From Propionibacterium sp. (GTDB taxonomy: Bacteria > Actinomycetota > Actinomycetes > Propionibacteriales > Propionibacteriaceae), in assembly GCA_012719335.1 (NCBI GenBank), contig JAAYAO010000346.1:1-15235 (forward strand): 15,235 bases of DNA, written 5' to 3'. The notes under the pieces are model-generated. The model searched no databases and was not told where the DNA came from. It was given only the letters and a program-made list of their open reading frames with translations. Both the position numbers and the translations under genes were made by a program. Numbering within the stretch: the stretch's first letter is position 1; every line of letters starts with the position of its first letter. Below are positions 14,093 through 15,235 of this stretch, in pieces.

Positions 14093-15007
14093 TCAGGTGA
14101 GCACCGAGGTGAAGCGCTCGTTCAGTTCGCGGGCGTGGTAGAAGATGCCCTTGCCGATCTGGTCGGCGGTCCAGGTGACCGTGGGACGGTCGGGGAAGGC
14201 CAGGTAGCCGCCGGCGAAGACCTCGTTGCGGTTACCGGACGGGTCGAAGAAGTAGACGGTCTGGCCGCGGGTGATGCCGTGGCGGGTCGGGCCGACGTCG
14301 ATCGGCACATCGTCCATCGCCATCAGGTCGGCGGAGCGGCCCACGTCGTTCCAGTTGTCCAACCGGAAGGCGAAGTGGTGCAGCTTGCCCTGCGGGCCGG
14401 CCAGCACGGCGAGCTGGTGGATCTGGTTGTTGTTGGTCATCCAGACGGCGATCTTCTCGGCGTCGTCGTCCAGCGAGGTGCACACCTGCTCGGTGGTGAA
14501 GTAGCCGAAGGCGTCCTTGAGGAAGCGCTCCATCAGGGCGGCGTCCTCGGCGGTGATCAGCGCGTGGTCCAGGGCGGGGGCACCGATGCCGCGGGTGTGA
14601 CGCGGGAAGGCCTCGGGGTTGGTGTAGCCGACGTCGGAGCCGACGAAACCGGCCTCGGTGTAGACCTCGAAGACGTGGTCGGACGGGGTGAAGACGCGCA
14701 AGCCGTCACCGATCTCGGGGTTGTCCCCCTTCGACATCCGCTCGGTGGTGACACCGAAGGTCTGGCAGGCGCGCTCGACGCGGGCGATATCGTCTTCGTT
14801 CTCGGCCTTGAAGCCGAACTTGACGACACCAACGCCGCCTTCCTCGATCACGACCGAGTGGTGGTCGTGCTCGTCCCAGCCCTTGAAGTACACCTTGCCG
14901 TCCTGGTCGAGGGTCTCGATCAGACCGAGGGTCTCGGTGTAGTGCTGGCGGGCCTCAGCCATGTTGGTCACTCGGACGTGGGCGTATCCCATTCGCATAA
15001 TGGCCAT
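14093..15007 (-). CDS. xylE: Catechol 2,3-dioxygenase (extradiol, XylE type)
   Basis: Cleaves catechol beside its hydroxyl pair, using Fe(II) and O2, to give yellow 2-hydroxymuconic semialdehyde. The 304-residue protein is a two-domain type I extradiol dioxygenase. Iron ligands are H148 (ALDHAL), H211 (KLHHFAF) and E262 (NRNEVFAGGY). The second-shell residues H197, H243 and Y252 match those of XylE. The C-terminus (VTWTADQIGKGIFYHARELNERF, ending SVLT) is close to XylE. I chose ATG 15007, with AAAGGAG 6 bp upstream; the frame extends to 15088 but has no ribosome site there. It is the first gene of the cluster. No XylT-like ferredoxin for iron reduction is adjacent. Substituted catechols are possible substrates. 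The symbol is by analogy. Confidence 0.93.
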   Translation of the reverse strand: MAIMRMGYAHVRVTNMAEARQHYTETLGLIETLDQDGKVYFKGWDEHDHHSVVIEEGGVGVVKFGFKAENEDDIARVERACQTFGVTTERMSKGDNPEIGDGLRVFTPSDHVFEVYTEAGFVGSDVGYTNPEAFPRHTRGIGAPALDHALITAEDAALMERFLKDAFGYFTTEQVCTSLDDDAEKIAVWMTNNNQIHQLAVLAGPQGKLHHFAFRLDNWNDVGRSADLMAMDDVPIDVGPTRHGITRGQTVYFFDPSGNRNEVFAGGYLAFPDRPTVTWTADQIGKGIFYHARELNERFTSVLT

Positions 15008-15120
15008 GCGGTACTCCTTTGTATCGGCGCCGGTGACGGCGACTGGCTTCGGGGGAGACACCAGGTGGCTGCGACCCCGTGTGAACAAGTCTCCGATGGA
15101 TCGCGTCCGGGCCGGGTGAT

Positions 15121-15138
15121 CGTTCCTGGTTGCGGAAC
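15121..15138 (+). promoter_or_regulatory. Candidate operator between the dioxygenase gene and a divergent gene
   Basis: CGTTCCTGGTTGCGGAAC contains the inverted repeat GTTCC-N7-GGAAC. It matches the site upstream of the decarboxylase operon (12540-12562, minus strand) with the same internal spacing. It lies about 115 bp upstream of the dioxygenase ATG and about 66 bp upstream of the -10 box at 15204, so one bound regulator could act on both directions. Confidence 0.5.
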
Positions 15139-15203
15139 AGATTTCGGGGGGACGCGCCGGGTCCCGGTGAGCGACATATCGACTCGGAGTGTCGAGAAAG
15201 CTA

Positions 15204-15209
15204 TAGGAT
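15204..15209 (+). promoter_or_regulatory. -10 box of a probable leaderless promoter
   Basis: TAGGAT lies 6 bp before a GTG codon at 15216, where transcription would start. TCGACT (15179-15184, 19-bp spacer) is a weak -35. The short inverted repeat TCGAC/GTCGA (15179-15195) overlaps it. There is no ribosome site between the box and GTG, which fits a leaderless message, a common arrangement in Actinomycetota. Confidence 0.45.
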
Positions 15210-15215
15210 GCCTGT

Positions 15216-15235
15216 GTGAGCGAGCAATCGGCCCC
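15216..15235 (+). CDS. Possible 5' end of a divergent gene
   Basis: GTG AGC GAG CAA TCG GCC would start a protein M-S-E-Q-S-A. Only six codons are in the window, so the product cannot be named. Its position, divergent from the dioxygenase gene and sharing a candidate operator with it, would suit a regulator, transporter or upper-pathway enzyme. Support rests on the leaderless promoter geometry alone. Confidence 0.4.

Overview
The window is very GC-rich, densely coded DNA. MurT/GatD, an actinobacterial-type PAC2 protein and a DUF5134-like membrane protein point to an Actinomycetota chromosome. The family cannot be fixed from sequence alone; a propionibacterial or micrococcal relative is a guess. 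There is no sign of phage, plasmid, tRNA, rRNA or CRISPR.

Layout. 1-3028 holds housekeeping or accessory genes: the 3' end of a CapA-type metallophosphatase gene, a six-helix membrane protein with a nine-histidine loop, a DUF2237 protein and a PAC2-family protein. 3029-3439 is non-coding and contains a diverged tandem duplication of inverted, MITE/BIME-like palindromes. 3440-6508 is a cell-wall block: gatD and murT (overlapping by 4 bp, minus strand) and a divergent PAP2 phosphatase gene. 6509-7130 is another repeat-bearing spacer, followed by a ThDP-dependent enzyme gene (plus strand).

8998-15007, all on the minus strand, is a catechol meta-cleavage cluster. In order of transcription it holds catechol 2,3-dioxygenase, a GlcG/HbpS-like protein, an IclR regulator, 4-oxalocrotonate decarboxylase, 4-oxalocrotonate tautomerase, 2-hydroxymuconic semialdehyde dehydrogenase and a second IclR regulator. 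Together the four enzymes would take catechol through 2-hydroxymuconic semialdehyde, 2-hydroxymuconate and 4-oxalocrotonate to 2-oxopent-4-enoate. The hydratase, aldolase and acylating acetaldehyde dehydrogenase that finish the pathway are not here, nor is any enzyme that makes catechol. Several strong inverted repeats separate the transcription units. A shared GTTC-N5-TGCGGAAC motif lies upstream of both the dioxygenase and the decarboxylase and is the best operator candidate. The right edge carries what looks like a leaderless promoter and the first codons of a divergent gene.

Nothing here is clearly a new system. The least explained parts are the HbpS-like gene inside the meta-cleavage cluster, the shared operator candidate and the two families of intergenic repeats.
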